The notes: generated by a model from the letters alone, not told the origin. 64,000 nucleotides of DNA from Burhinus oedicnemus (GCA_008921705.1 VFFE01007767.1:2664258-2728257); one strand, 5' to 3'; shown: positions 12,101 through 24,657, numbered from the stretch's first letter. Made by a program: numbers and translations.

Positions 12101-15100
12101 TCTTCCCCACCTGGAGGGGAAGGGGAACTGGCACCTTCAGGAGTGGTTACATCTGCTGATGGCTCTGCTTTCCTTCTTTTACATACATAGAACCTGAAGC
12201 AAGGTATCCTGGATTTAGTGGACAGGTAGATGCTGCTTAAATATCAGCAGATGCTGCCTGGTGCAAGAACAGAATGTTTGTGAGCTTTGCAATTTTATCA
12301 CCAATTTCACCTGCTCAGGAAGCCAAACACGTGTATAATCTGACAGAGCTCTGATACATTTGCTGTGGTTTATCTTCAGCCAAAGAGTAAAAGGGTAAAT
12401 GGTATCAGAATACTGAGAGGGCGGCCAGCAAGGGCAGCGCTTATACACCTGGGTGGTATAACAGAGGAAGGAAACATATATGCATAATAAATCCATGTTT
12501 TGTAGCTGCAAAACACCCATGCTCACAGCTGGCACAATTCAGCTAATATTGAATACCCATGAGGATAAGTAAATTGGTGATTACAGCATCTGATTTACAC
12601 TGTCACCATGCCACATGTCTTAGAACATTTAGTCACCTACTTCACGCTCGTACAGAGAGACATCATTTTTAGGAACAAACATTTAAGGTGGAGGGGTTTT
12701 TTTATTATTATTTTTATACAAGGCACAGCACAGCAGACTGTTTTAAGCATTGCAGGAAAGGGCATGGGGCTGTCAAAAGGAAAAGCTAACAAGGCTGGCT
12801 CCATCTCGCTGGTAGCAAAGAAAATATTAAAGATATAAGATGGAATTTAAAATCTCTGAGGGCTCCTTGAAAATGAAAAATTAACAGCTAGCACAATCCC
12901 CTTTTGAAGCCAAAGTACGTCAGACCTGAGGACTCCCTCTCTGTCCCATTAGCCCTATGCAGCCCTTCAGAATCCAGCCTTGTTTGTTTAGCATTTGGTG
13001 CCATAAGAGATTTCCAGTATATTTTGCAGCTGGGATCATTTACACTTGCTTGGCAACTGCGTTCTGATCATGCTGGCATATCCTCGGGCTGGCAGCCTGT
13101 TTTGGTTTCCTTTTTTGCTGCAGCCCTTCAATGAGGAAACAAATTGCAGTATTGCCACGTGAGTGCAGGAGCATTGCTGAGGTCAGCCAAGGAGAAGGGC
13201 TCATCCTGTTGTCTCTGACGGTCATGCACAATCTGGAAACAGGTTAATATGCACTGTGTAGCACTAATATGCTGCACTATCATGATATCTCAGAGACAGA
13301 TGAAGCAATCATGATCTGGCTTATTTTATGCAATGGAGAAAGCATGTGGCATAGTCCTCTAGATGTCCTCAATGCAGAAAGAAACTGCTTTTATTTATTC
13401 TTAGTTTGAGGGAAAATAAAGGAGCCTTACAGCTCTAAGAAGAGCTTCCCCGTCCTTCAGCATGGTGCTAAGTTAAGCTGTTCCTGTTGTCATCTCCTAA
13501 ATTCACGTGCAGCCCTATAGTTAGGCTGGAAGTCAGTGAGATTAATGCAGATGCAAACCTAGATACCTACATACACATATATGTGTGAGCTAAGACTGTA
13601 AGCTGCATTATAGCAGATGGAGTCAGTAATGTTGGTGAAGTGTAGGGTGTGACAGGCTGTCACAGAGTTGGTTTCTCTGGTAGAGTGGGCTGCACCACTC
13701 TCTGGCTCCATGGGCCACACTGCCTACAACTGTGTTGGCTGTTTGGGACTATGGTTGTGGGACTGGGTGAGGTGCCTGTGCTCCTGCTCAGCCTGATGCA
13801 GCTGAAGTCAGTGGGCCCCAGAGCCCACTGCCATCCACATTTTGATGACTCAGAGCTAAGCTGAATCCCATCCTGGATGATGTCTATGGTTCTCCCTCTT
13901 CTGGAAACCTTGCATGGCCTGGCTATCACAAGCAAGACACTATTGTGCCTTTACCTGGGCTGTGAGTGACCAGCACCCCTGAGGACCAAGGCACTCCCGG
14001 GCATCCCTGCTAACTCCCTGGGTCACACTGCAATTGTGGTTAGTGAGGACTTCTGTCGTTGCATTAGTTGAACGTAGGCTTTGTACTTGCAAGAGGTTGC
14101 AGCTGAGCTCCAAGTGCAGTTATCTTTGTACTGTGCATGTATATGTGGTAAGCTGGGTAGCTTTCGTGCTTAGCAAACAAAATCTTTTGATGAAGAGAAA
14201 CAGTTAAATGGAATGATTTAAACACTAAGCATAGAAAATGCTGCTTAAGCAAAAGTATATTACTTTCAGTCTTTTAATAACTTTGCCACCTACAGTGGTG
14301 TTTTCCCAGGGAGTCACCCCCCGGCCTCATGGCTTTTGTAGAATATTATATTTTGTTAGGAGCCCTCAAAAGCTGGGTAATTAACATTATTTTCTCTTCT
14401 GTTTCCCTGATGTTTGTTTAGCTCTTTTGTCAGTAACCAACTGGCAGTGAAATGGTCTGGACTCAATTTCATAGTACTCCAACTGAAAACACTTGATTGA
14501 CACCAGTTCAAGCCTCCATCTGGCACCCTGGGAAGCTCTCAGTGCACTGCGGGCGTACTCCCAGCAGAGCCGTGCGGCTCACTCGCCAGTAAAGGGCTCC
14601 CAGCACAAACACAGCCAGACTACGAGTGTGTTTGCTGAGCTACTGCCTGCTCGCTGGTCCTCACCCCTGGGGCACCAGCCGTCACCTGTCACCCGTTACC
14701 AACGGTGTAGATGTGGCTGCGATGGTACAAGTACCTATCTGGCTCTGAGAAGAGATGTAAAGTATGAATGTTGTTTCCAAAAAGGCTTTATGAATTGCAC
14801 CTGATGGCAGACAGCTTCAAGTGTGCATGACCTTATACCTACTCTGCCTACCTGGGATGAGCGCCAGCTTTCAGGGCAGTTTATGCTTACTACCAGACCA
14901 GGCTAAATGCCTCCTGGCTGGTTTGTTTTATTCTATCAGTAAAGTTCACTACACTTCTGAGGAAGCAACACTGGGCTAGCCAGACTGTCTTTTTTGGATA
15001 CCAAATCCAGACCCATAGACTTCTCCATTCGTGACCCTTCAGAACAGTCAATGTTGGAAGATGTGGTCTTGTTAAACTCTCAATGCCCATACTAAATTTT

Positions 15101-15250
15101 CAGAGCAAGCAGACTGTCTAATAATATTGCCATCAAGGGAATGCTAGTTTTGGAAGAGGGCTTTGATAATTTATGCTGGGTGATGGTAATAGAAGTGTGA
15201 ACGGTCATCCATAACTGGGCAATGCAGGTATTGCAAATGTCCTCTCTCTG
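9121..15250. other. Unique non-coding stretch, no gene seen
   Basis: Six kilobases of single-copy DNA without a recognised repeat, RNA gene or exon. Scattered open frames of 60-112 codons have no family resemblance and are not arranged with consistent strand or splice signals. A small GC-rich patch lies at 11700-11900. A TGACAG-GC-TGTCA-type inverted motif at 13649-13663 could be a TGIF/MEIS-like site, but short motifs like this arise by chance. Confidence 0.55.
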
Positions 15251-15845
15251 TGTACTGGTTTGGGCTGGGACAGGGTTAATTTTCTTCATAGCAGCCTGTA
15301 TGGTGCTGTGTTTTGGATTTGTGACCAAAACAGTGTTGATAACACACCAATGTTTTAGCTGTTGCTAAGCAATGCTTGCAAAGCATCAATACCTTCTCTT
15401 TTTTCTCACGCTCCCCCCTCAGCAAGTAAGCTGAGGGTGGCCAAGACGCTGGGAGGGGACGCAACTGGGACAGCTGACCCCAACTGACCAAAAAGCTATC
15501 CCATACTGAAAGACATCATGCTCAGCAATAAAAGTTGGGGGGAAAAAGGAGGAAGGGGGAACATTTGGAATGATGACTTTTGTCTTTCCAAGTAACCATT
15601 ATGCATGATGGAGCCCTGCTTTCCTGGAAATGGCTAAAAACCTGCCTGCTGATGGGACATAGTGAATGAATTCCTTGTTTTGCTTTGCTTGCATGCACAG
15701 CTTTTACTTTACCCATTAAACTGTCTTTATCTCAACCCACAAGTTTTCTCACCTTTGTCCATCCAATTCTGTCCCCATCCTGCTGGGAGGGAGTGAGCAA
15801 GCAGCTGTGTGGGGCTGAGCTGCTGGCCGAGCCTGGCCCACAACA
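15251..15845 (+). mobile_element. Solo LTR of an avian endogenous retrovirus (older copy)
   Basis: It begins TGTACTGGTTTGGGCTGGGA and ends in CACAACA, giving the TG...CA termini of a retroviral LTR. The 5' block and a downstream CTTTATCTCAACCCAC block are shared with the LTR at 48871. There is an AATAAA-like site near 15525 and an ATTAAA at 15715-15720, followed by the conserved U5-like segment. No gag, pol or env lies on either side, so it is a solo LTR left by LTR-LTR recombination. The flanks CTCTG and CCATG do not form a clean target-site duplication. It has few CpGs, consistent with age. Class III (ERVL-like) is my inference. Confidence 0.85.
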
Positions 15846-18800
15846 CCATGCCATCTACCATTTCAGGTGACGCAGTTTCCCTGCTGTGTGGGAGCCATGA
15901 TGGAAATCATTCCTTGAGAGAGGGCCTGCCCAGGATATGTTTGTGTCAGCAGAGAGAGGTTTCACTTTATTGCTCTGGAGGCAACTAGAGAGCAAAGATT
16001 TTGGCTATCACCAGGTACCCTACAAGATTCTCCTACATGTTATGAAACAAGGAATGCTTGGCTAGACCAGCGGCTGCTGCAGATATCCACTGTCAGGGTA
16101 TTTATACAGGGAAGTGTGTGCATGTCTCATGCACAACAGGCCAGGCAACCCCACCTGAACGCTCAACTTTAACTGGGCATCAAAATACATGCCAGAAAAG
16201 AAGACGACAACAAAGAGAGAACTCCAAAGGAAATGACCTGAAACCGGCAGGAGCCTGGGACCTCAATGTTCACAGTGAACTGGGAACAGGCAGCATGAAG
16301 CTCTGCCACAGCACAGCAAAGCTGAGGTGTTAACTCAGGTGACTCTGCCTTTACACATTGAATACACTCTGGTTTGGCAGAGTGCATTTTCTGCTACAGG
16401 CACCCAGCGGGGGGAAGGCAGCTGCTGTGGTGCCACCAAGCACCCTGCAGTGTGTGGGCTGGCAAGAGGTAGGCTTGGGGGGAGGCTAGAGGGAAGAAGA
16501 AAGCTGTGGGAGGTGAGTTAATCCACTGCCACTACTGCCCATGTCAAGGCAGATACAACTGCCTGGAAGGAGGGAATGAATAGTGTAATCTATGGTTGAA
16601 ACTATTGCTCCTTTTCACTAAGTCAGACAGAAACTATGGGAAAAGTTTGGTGTTTTTCTTCAACGGAGCACTTCCAGAGATAACTTTTTAAAATTTAACT
16701 CTCCTCTTTTCCCTGGCTGTAATCAAACACTTCTGAATAAACAGTGGAAGTTTCGAGATTATTATTCCCCTTTCCAATTGTATCCATCATAGCAAAGTCA
16801 GACTCCATTAATCTATTACCCTTGCACTTCCCCATATTAGTGCCAGGAGCTTTCCACTGGTGCTTGGCCAAAGATGCCCCCAAGTGCTCGGATGCACCAT
16901 AGCAACCCACATCACAGAGAGAAGCTTTCAGGAGGGCACGGAGGCTAAAGCAGTCGTCTGTCTTGATGTGCACTTCAGCTCAACAGTCATGCCAGTTTTC
17001 AGCAGAAGGGCGAAAAAATTCTGGTCTCACTCTGCTGGGAAATTTGAGTCATTTTACGAGTCTCCTTGAAGATTTTTAATGTTTAATGATGGATTTTGTC
17101 TCTGAGACCTAGGTCTCAGGTGCAGAAATGGCTAGGCTGATGAGAAAAAGAAGAGAGACGTGATAAGTATCTCAGATGGATGCACTTGCACAGTGCTGCT
17201 CTCAAACAAAAAGATAACCTTGCACATCCATCCACATTTACACCTCAGAAAGATTAAGTCAGAAAATATGCAGAAGCTTGAGATCTTTAACCCTGCTGAC
17301 AACAGCATGGGTGCAGGGAGGATTTCTGTGCTGGGGCTACCAGCAAGCTGAGGCAGCAATAGCAAATGCCAGTGGCTCACGGGTGCATCATGATTCACTT
17401 GTTTCTATGTCTTTCAAAGCTGATGTTGCCATCAGTTTGTTAGCTCCTGTGAGAAAACCTGTGAGTTGGATTTGATGGGGTTTGCTATGCAGCTGAGGGA
17501 ACTGGCTGCATTTTCCTTTGAATCCCTGGCAGGCCTAGCTCTGTGGATCAGCAGCATGGACAGCTGTGGCAGGCAGAACGTCCCGAGCCCTGGGCCCCCT
17601 CCCCAGCCACCCAGGTCCCTCCACCTTCCCTCCCCGCTCTGCTCCTGCCTCTTGGATAAAAGATTATCTATGTCTTGTCAAATCATTTAGGATGGGCCTC
17701 TCTTTGTGTAGATGGAAATGTGAATGATTGCATCCTTTTCAGAAAGTCTAGTTTCCAATGGGCCCAGTGTTAATCTTTTCAGGGAGTAAAAAGAATATTA
17801 AATAGAATCGAGTCAGTGTCAGCAAAGAGTATACTTCCACTGCTACGGTTACAGTAATACAGTAACCTGTATTTAGAAACCTGCGTTAGAGGAAGACAGG
17901 AAATGTTCTAGATTCATGTGTACTTTAAAATATTGTCCGTATCTGTCCAGTCATCCTCGGTATTTCTGCCCTGTCTGCATGTGTGCCATTCTCAGCCTAT
18001 CCCTGAGATTTCTCTTCTCTAACTTAGGAAAGTCAAAATGCAAACATTTCATCTGAAATAATCACCTAAGTGAAAGTCAGCGAATCAAGACAGGACTTCT
18101 CAGAGACAGTTCACTCCCACCCAAGGTAGACATTTGCAGAGGACAGGTAGCTAACTCCTCACTACAGAGGTCTTATGTCTTGAGGACAGCCTGCCCCAGG
18201 ACTGTACATCTTCCACCCCAGCACTGCACTTCTCTGGTTGAGTGCAGAGGTGGAGTTTCTAGGTACTGTAACCTTTTGGCACCAAATGTCACCTTGACTA
18301 CATTAAGCTGAAGATTAGGGATTACTTCTAATAATGACTGCACATATAGGCTCTTGTGATGCACAGCAGCAGGCGTGCAGCTGGCATATGGTGGCACAGG
18401 GCTCCTGTCTGCACCAGGAGCACCCACCCTGGTGTTGCCCAGCCCCATAGCTGGAATCCAGATCCCCACTTGCCCATCGGAGCTGATGCAGTGGCACCTT
18501 TGGCTCACCCTGTACTTACAGCTCTTACTTTTAGAAAGTTACTTTTGCTTTTTTAGCAACTGTTTTAGAGGTGCATTGCCTGCATTTCCATGATAATAAC
18601 TACTATCAATTGTTTGTGTACTGCTGTATCCCGTTTCTAATGCAGAACCCAATTATATTTATGAAAACGAGCATGTCAGAAAGTACCAGCAAATTATACC
18701 AAAGAAATCTCAAGATGGTTTCACAAGTCGTTATTATCATCATATGAGGTCAGGAGGAAACTGGTTTGTTTAGTGACACATTGTTTGATTTAGCAGCTGA

Positions 18801-20320
18801 GTGACTCACACCAAATTGAAGATTTGTTGCTACACTGAATGCCTAATTGCAAAGATAAGCGGTGCTGTTAGTCCAAAGATAGTGTGTAGGCTGGGATGAG
18901 CAGATGCCAAAATCGTGAAGACAATTACTGAAGCTGAAATTATAAAGTCTGAATTGAAAGCTGTGATTAAATATGGACTGTTCTTCATTAATCACTAGGT
19001 TTTTCCCTCTTTGTTTCATTCTTCACTTTGACAGAAGCAACCCTATAGAGAGGACCTGAAGCAGAGCTAAATACCAGTGTCTGATTTGAATCTTGCTTAC
19101 ATGGATTCTCCATTTCTACCACTTAATTAACACCAGTGAAGCTACCCAGGTGCAAAAGTAATCAGAATTTTGGCCTTATCCATTCTGTCTGAGACAGGAT
19201 GACAGCATGCAGACCTCTCCCATCACCTCTGTGCCCTGTGCTTGTCCCAAAAAGCATGTACATGAGCCTCACGTAAACTGTTCCATGTAATTACTGATGC
19301 TTACTCCTTCCTCAGTTGCCGTCTCCGGTGCAAACAGGAGCACCTCAGCTGAGCACCTGGTGTGAGCGCAGGCTCGGTGGCAGCAGAAGGTCTTGGGGGC
19401 CCATAAAAATGGGGTGCTGAGGCGGGTGCAGCTGGAGCCCCTCTTCCTGGAGCTGCCTGGGGCTGGGAAGGGGGAGACCGGAGAGGGGGAGGAGCCACTT
19501 TTCATCTCCAAGCTGCCAGTTTTAAAAGTGCTGGCAGAGGAACTACCTGTTTCTTACCTGGGAGCTGGAAGTCTTGTCTCAGTGCTCAGATGTCCTTTGT
19601 GGGATTTAGAAGGGAGGCACAGGAGAAGCAGCTCTCTTTGAGTGGAGAATGAACTATGTATATTTAATCCGATAATCATAATTTTTCATCTGGTAAATCC
19701 ATGAATGCCATAAACCATGGGGGCAGGAAAAGTGTATTTGGTTAAAACTGAAGCTCCTGGCCTCATCCCCCCCACAGCCCAGGGGTGAGCACCAGCTGTA
19801 GCCCAGCATTGTTGCTACAACACCCCACAAGGAGCAGCCTCATCTCCCACCACGCATCCCCTGCAAGGGCTACATCTCCTGGGTCACCTGCCCACATTCC
19901 TCCTGTGGTGTCTTCCCCAACTCTTCACTTTGGGATCTCGCAGCAAGGCCATCACCGTGCTATCATGCTGCCTTTGTTGCATGGGATGGTCCCTCCAGCA
20001 TGTTCTGGGGTGCATTTGTGTTTGGCCCCTCTCCAGCGCAGCGGGTGGAGGCACAGGGATCCCCCACAGTGGGCTGGCAGGTCGAGGGGCTCCCAGTGCC
20101 CCTGGGAAGCCCCGGGTGCCAGAAATGGCCGAGAAACCCCCACAACACTTCATTCCCGTGGGAGGGGATATGATGGCAGAAATCCTTCCTCGCTGCTGTG
20201 AGCTCCTTTGCTTAGCTCACCAGCAGATGGTGTAGTCACCGACACCAGCAGCCGCTCGAGGTATAAAGGAGGAAAAGCTTAATTATTCCTGCAAGAGAGC
20301 CAGTATGCTCCCCACTCCCC
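15846..20320. other. Unique non-coding stretch, no gene seen
   Basis: Single-copy DNA following the LTR. It is AT-rich between 17.7 and 19.2 kb and GC-richer around 19.3-20.2 kb, where open frames up to 138 codons overlap on both strands (for example 19785-20201). Their peptides are proline/serine-rich with no domain, as expected from GC-rich non-coding sequence. Confidence 0.55.
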
Positions 20321-20780
20321 CCACCCCCGGCTTTGAAGGATTGCTGCCGGCTGCTGCCCTCTCGGGCACCGGCAAGCGTATTCGTTGTGCGCACACGTAG
20401 CAGAAGTGACTGTGGCTGAGAGAAGCAAAGGCAGAAAGTGTGATGCAATGATGCGATAACTCCCGTCGCTGCAAGCAGTGCCACGTTTGCCAGTGACGCT
20501 GCTTTTGGTCATTGCTGGAGCATGAAGTCCAGCATGGGGTGGCGGCTCTGCAGCCAGGTGCCTCCGTCACGCCACTGCCCTTGTGTGATGGCAGTGGGAT
20601 AACCCCGGCCTGTGTGTGGGAAAACGTGTCTGCCAGACCGCTGCCCACTTGTTTTCCTAGGTGGAGACTGGCTTAAAAATGCTCTCCGCGCTTTCCCCAG
20701 CCCAGGGGAGAGGGTACGAGCTGTTAATTCCCGTGGCTCCCGAAGGAGCTACAGCAGGGTAGTCCAGCCCCCTGTGTGCC
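20321..20780. other. GC-richer patch with locally elevated CpG
   Basis: About eight CpGs fall in roughly 75 bp around 20325-20400. More are scattered to 20780. The patch is weaker than the cluster at 24.5 kb. Mutually antisense open frames up to 121 codons are present, but no exon is supported. It could be a minor regulatory element or local base composition. Confidence 0.25.
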
Positions 20781-21519
20781 CTCGGTGGGGTGTCTCACCT
20801 GCTGAACTCACAGCACACCTTTGTGTGTTTTGCTGGGGGGAACCTACAGGATGTATTTGAACAGAGTGAGCACACAATGAAAGCTAAGAACAGAAATCAT
20901 CAATAAAATAAATCCCAATGCTACTGACTGAAATCCCACAAAATGGGCACCGCGAAAGGCACAGGCGTGGATTTGTGATGGTCTCGGCACAGCACTCCAT
21001 GGTTCGTGCCACAAGCCAGGACAACACACCGAGGGGAGGCAAGGCAGTGCGCTGCGTGCCTGCACAGCTCTCCTGGCTGTGACCACAGACCCAAAGCTGC
21101 ACGGAGGAGATGACGGAGCCCTTTATCTGCAGAGGGCACCCCAAGCACACCTCCACTGCCCTCATCACACCCCACATTCAAAACCCAACAGCTCCAATAG
21201 TTTTATGGAAGTCACAGAAAAAAAATAAATTATTATCAACACAAAGACAACATTCATCTTTTCCCATTGCTTTGAGGAAGATGAAATAAGGACCCAAGAG
21301 TTTATGGAGAAGCAAAGCAATATTTGGTTTGATTCAGAAATCATAGGTTTGGGGGGCAAGCTACTCACAAAGCAAAGCTTTTCCTTCTTCTGAGAGGGGG
21401 TGCAACTGCACCGGGTGAATCATCACTCCCAGGGGAAAAATAGCTGGGTGAAAGCCTCCCCACTGCGCCTATGAAAGTGCTGTCTGTGCCCAATTGTTCC
21501 CATGGAATAATAACATTGG
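20781..21519. other. Unique non-coding stretch, no gene seen
   Basis: Single-copy sequence with overlapping minus-strand frames of 80-97 codons that do not resemble any family I know. Nothing else is visible. Confidence 0.5.
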
Positions 21520-21740
21520 CTGCAGGGCTTGTTCTCTCTTGCAAATAGATTAGGCTGCTGCCTCTTAAGCTTATTGGAGATATTGCCCCTCAGCCTGCAG
21601 GATTACCTTATCAGCAGCAACCAGATGGAGCATATCAGGGCCATGCCAGTCATTCCACACCTGTTGATCCTATGTGGGAGCCAAAAAATTAATTGCTTAG
21701 AAATGTAAAAGCAAAAGCCGAAAATCACAAAAAAAAAAAG
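21520..21740. promoter_or_regulatory. Candidate conserved non-coding block
   Basis: A compact stretch without long open frames. It contains TTATCAG (GATA-type, near 21608), CACACCTGTTG (E-box, near 21657) and an AAAAAATTAATTGC homeodomain-type core near 21685. The clustering looks enhancer-like. Conservation is not testable here, so confidence is low. Confidence 0.22.
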
Positions 21741-23214
21741 ATCAAAGGGAAAATGCGGGGAAGGCTGGGAACTTCTTGCCTGATACTGGTATCGGTGTCA
21801 GCACATTTTGGAGAATGACTTATGCAGCATCTGATGCAGCTTGCAAATACAAGAGAGGTGGAGACCCCACAGAGCAGATATTTTTGGCAAGAAATACCTA
21901 TTTAGCGGCTACCAGCCATGTTTAATTTGCATACATTTAACTAGTTGAGATAACAGCAAATGCAAAAAGCTTTCTGAAAGGATGCTGCACAGGGATGCTG
22001 TTGGCTTCCCACTCCTGCTCAGGGTGGCATTCCGCCCCAAAATGCTCCCAGCAGGGCCGGGGCTTCCTGGCACGTGGCTCTCAGCATGCCCAGAGCCGCA
22101 AGGAGGAGCTCCCATGTCGGCATGAGTCCTCACACCAGGGCAGGCTGTGTCGGTCTCCAAGCCTCCCTGTGCTGTGAGGCGTGAAGGAATAATGTTTCTC
22201 AGCTCCCTGCCCGTGACAATCGTCAAGTGCTCGAATCACAAGTGTGAAGCAGATCAGATCTCCACGGCCGCCACGGGAATGTGTACCATGAAACAGCATG
22301 GCAAGCAAATAGATGAGCTCTCCCGGACAGGATCAGGCTTGCTCCATCTTCTGTAAATCACTAGTCATGCTTTTGGGTGATGGGAATAATGGCAACAAAT
22401 TAGTGGAAAATACATATAAAGATGCATATGGAAAAACTGACATTTGTAGCCTTGCCTTCTGCCCTGAGGATCTCCAGACCTGGGGAAGAAGTGAGGGTGT
22501 GAGGATGTTACTCAGCTCCCTGCACCCATGGGGCCTTGTGCAACCACTGTGGCACTGGAGGAGGCAGAGGGCTGTAATCTCACCGTGCCCCACACCTCAC
22601 AGCATGTCTCTCAGCGCTCTGCGTGTTCCTTAATTCTATATGCATGATTTATATGCAGCTCTGCCTGTCAGGCACACAGGCTGCAGCTGGGCAGGCAGCA
22701 CAGCGGTCTCGGCTTGATGGCAGCAACCGATGGGCAGCGTACCTGCGGGGCGAGCAGGGCATGCTCAGCTGCCCGGCCAGCCCACAGCTTTGGGGAACAC
22801 GGGCTGGAGCCCCGGCGCACCACACACCTCCAAGGAGTGCCCTAGGCCATCTGGCAGGTACAAGCCTACTGATGGCAATCAAAATAAGACCCAGAAGATG
22901 CAACTAGGGTGTCTGTGCATACACTGGAGAGACAAGTTTCCTTCCTCTGTCTCTGAAGGTACCAGTAGCCCAAAGACGCAGGTGATGGCAGAGGTCTCTG
23001 CTGTGGAGAAAAGGGGGGAATTGCCTGTCACACCCCAGAGGAGCTCCACTTCAAGGACTTATTCCTGGAAGCCTCGTTTTTGGATATGTCTTACCATTTT
23101 GATTCCCTGAAACTAACTTTGCATGATTCACACATTTTGTTGTGCCCTACTAAATGATGGCAGTCATTCCATGATCCTTTATTTACAGATACAGAATGAA
23201 AATAGTGCTGCTAA
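21741..23214. other. Unique non-coding stretch, no gene seen
   Basis: Single-copy DNA with mutually antisense open frames of 60-126 codons at 21.9-23.1 kb. None has a recognisable domain. No repeats or RNA genes were identified. Confidence 0.5.
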
Positions 23215-23420
23215 AACCAGCAGGGACTCAGGAGTGCTTCTATTCAATTTGCATAGCACACATTATTCCACCCAGTGGTTTTAGCATCATTTTTAATTAA
23301 AATTGGCAAATCTCTTAGGCCAGCTTGCATTCATGACCTTTAGTCCCTAATTTGTTAACTTCTCTCTGGAATAATTGGGTTTTAATTCTCAAGTTTTGCC
23401 TCTTCTTTTAGTTCTCTCCC
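23215..23420. promoter_or_regulatory. Candidate conserved non-coding block with octamer site
   Basis: It contains a perfect POU octamer ATTTGCAT at 23247-23254. A TTTTTAATTAAAATT palindromic homeodomain core lies near 23292, and GGAATAATTGGG follows near 23368. The stretch is AT-rich and free of open frames. It looks like a regulatory element, but that is inference from motif density. Confidence 0.25.
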
Positions 23421-23703
23421 ATGAAGTAAGTCAGGCAACTATCAGAAATTTCTTATTCTTCTTATTTACGCTGTTCAGACTTGCCTGACCTCTTAAGAGG
23501 AGCTAGACTCTCATACTCCGCTTCTGTACAGAAGTGCGTAGCCGCTATCTCATCGCATGGACCATTTGTGCTGGGTGAGGTCACCGAAGTCTTAAAGTCT
23601 ATAACAGTGTTGCTTGAAATTCATCTGTGTGTGAGATGGAGAACAGCTAACAGACCCAGTCTATTTTCATGCAAATAGAGGACCACTTCCTTAGCATTGT
23701 ATT

Positions 23704-24030
23704 TCATGTCCTGTTGTAGGTAACAACAGTTTTCTTGTCCTCAATATACCAGCTAAGTCTTTGGGAGCTGGGAACCATGCTGAAACTGGGGTTCATGTAA
23801 CTGCCACCAACAGGAAATATTTTTTTACGCCGAGGCTGCAGCACTGATAATGAAGTTGCACTGGGAGCCTTGCTGGGCACGAGAATGCCACTGTCCATAC
23901 CGCAGATTGTCAGATCAGCTCCTGGTGTGTTTTCAACAGGGGCTAATGAGGGTTCTTCTGAACCACCCTCAGTCCCAGGGGGGATAGCACAGGCCAGGCC
24001 ATTCCTGGCAGGCAGTTTGGGATGGGTCAC
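23704..24030 (-). other. Unassigned minus-strand open frame (possible exon or pseudogene fragment)
   Basis: An open frame of 108 codons on the minus strand. It begins only at a GTG, and an in-frame TGA lies a few codons upstream, so there is no natural ATG. The C-terminal half reads like ordinary soluble protein, with a basic RRKKIF stretch and a YIEDKKTVVTYN end rather than low-complexity sequence. I do not recognise a family. A poly-A remnant, which would support a processed pseudogene, is not visible downstream on this strand, and no clear splice pair was defined. Chance remains the likeliest explanation. Confidence 0.2.
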
Positions 24031-24429
24031 TCGGCATCACGTGCCTTTTCTGGCATGTTTAGCGTTAGGGAAATATATAGAAAGTTGGCTCAATATCATT
24101 AATAGTGAAGTTTATGTAGGAAAGATCTACGTACTGTTTCAAAAAAACCCCAAACTCTGCTGTAGAGGAGCCTATACCAGGTAAAATGGGTAGGATTCTT
24201 CTTCCCTGACTGGTCTGCCCTTCAACTGGTCACTGAAGGCTCCTGCAGTGTCAGTTGGCAGAAATAGGTGCCTGTAAACCTTTACCCACCTGACCTATCT
24301 GCTAGAAGTGTTCTTTCAGATGGGATGAATCACTTTCCTGGAATTGCCTGTTCCTCTCCACTGACTTGAAAGAGAGTTATACGTCTTCATTTGGCCGGCT
24401 AAATAGCACCTCAGGCAACTGGCAGGGGG
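24031..24429. other. Unique non-coding stretch, no gene seen
   Basis: Single-copy sequence of mixed composition between the open frame at 23.7-24.0 kb and the A16 run. No repeat, RNA gene or exon was recognised. Confidence 0.5.
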
Positions 24430-24445
24430 AAAAAAAAAAAAAAAA
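24430..24445 (+). repeat. A16 homopolymer
   Basis: Sixteen consecutive A residues just before the CpG cluster. A second run of 13 A lies at 24698-24710 on the other side. There is no retroelement body joined to either, so I treat them as simple repeats rather than poly-A tails. Run length is likely to vary. Confidence 0.7.
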
Positions 24446-24526
24446 GCTTTTCCCTTCGTAAGAAATGGCATCTGAGTTTCTCACTGCCTCTTAGTACAGG
24501 AGGTGCCTGACTGAGGGGCAGAGTCT

Positions 24527-24657
24527 CCGCACACTCCTCCGTGACGGCGGAGAGAAGCAGCCACCTCCAGAGCGATCCTGACTCCCAGCGCCCGCGCTGC
24601 GGCTCCCGCGGGCAGCCGCTCCTCCGCCCCGCCGCAGCTCCAGCCGGGCCCGCTGAG
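24527..24657. promoter_or_regulatory. Compact CpG cluster, candidate promoter or regulatory element
   Basis: About 16 CpGs occur in roughly 130 bp of very GC-rich sequence, including several CGCG and CCGCC blocks. It is the sharpest CpG enrichment outside the LTRs and sits between A-rich runs. CpG retention in a bird genome implies germline hypomethylation or very recent origin. It could be the promoter or first exon of an unannotated transcript, perhaps a long non-coding RNA. Open frames exist on both strands across it (24411-24752 minus, 24541-24816 plus), but neither has a recognised domain. Its length is below usual CpG-island thresholds. Confidence 0.35.

Noticed and set aside
13573..13586. 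Perfect palindrome ACACATATATGTGT
   Set aside because: A short AT/CA-rich palindrome with no supporting structure around it; common by chance.
19785..20201. 138-codon plus-strand open frame
   Set aside because: Proline/serine-rich composition from GC-rich DNA, with antisense frames over the same bases and no family resemblance.
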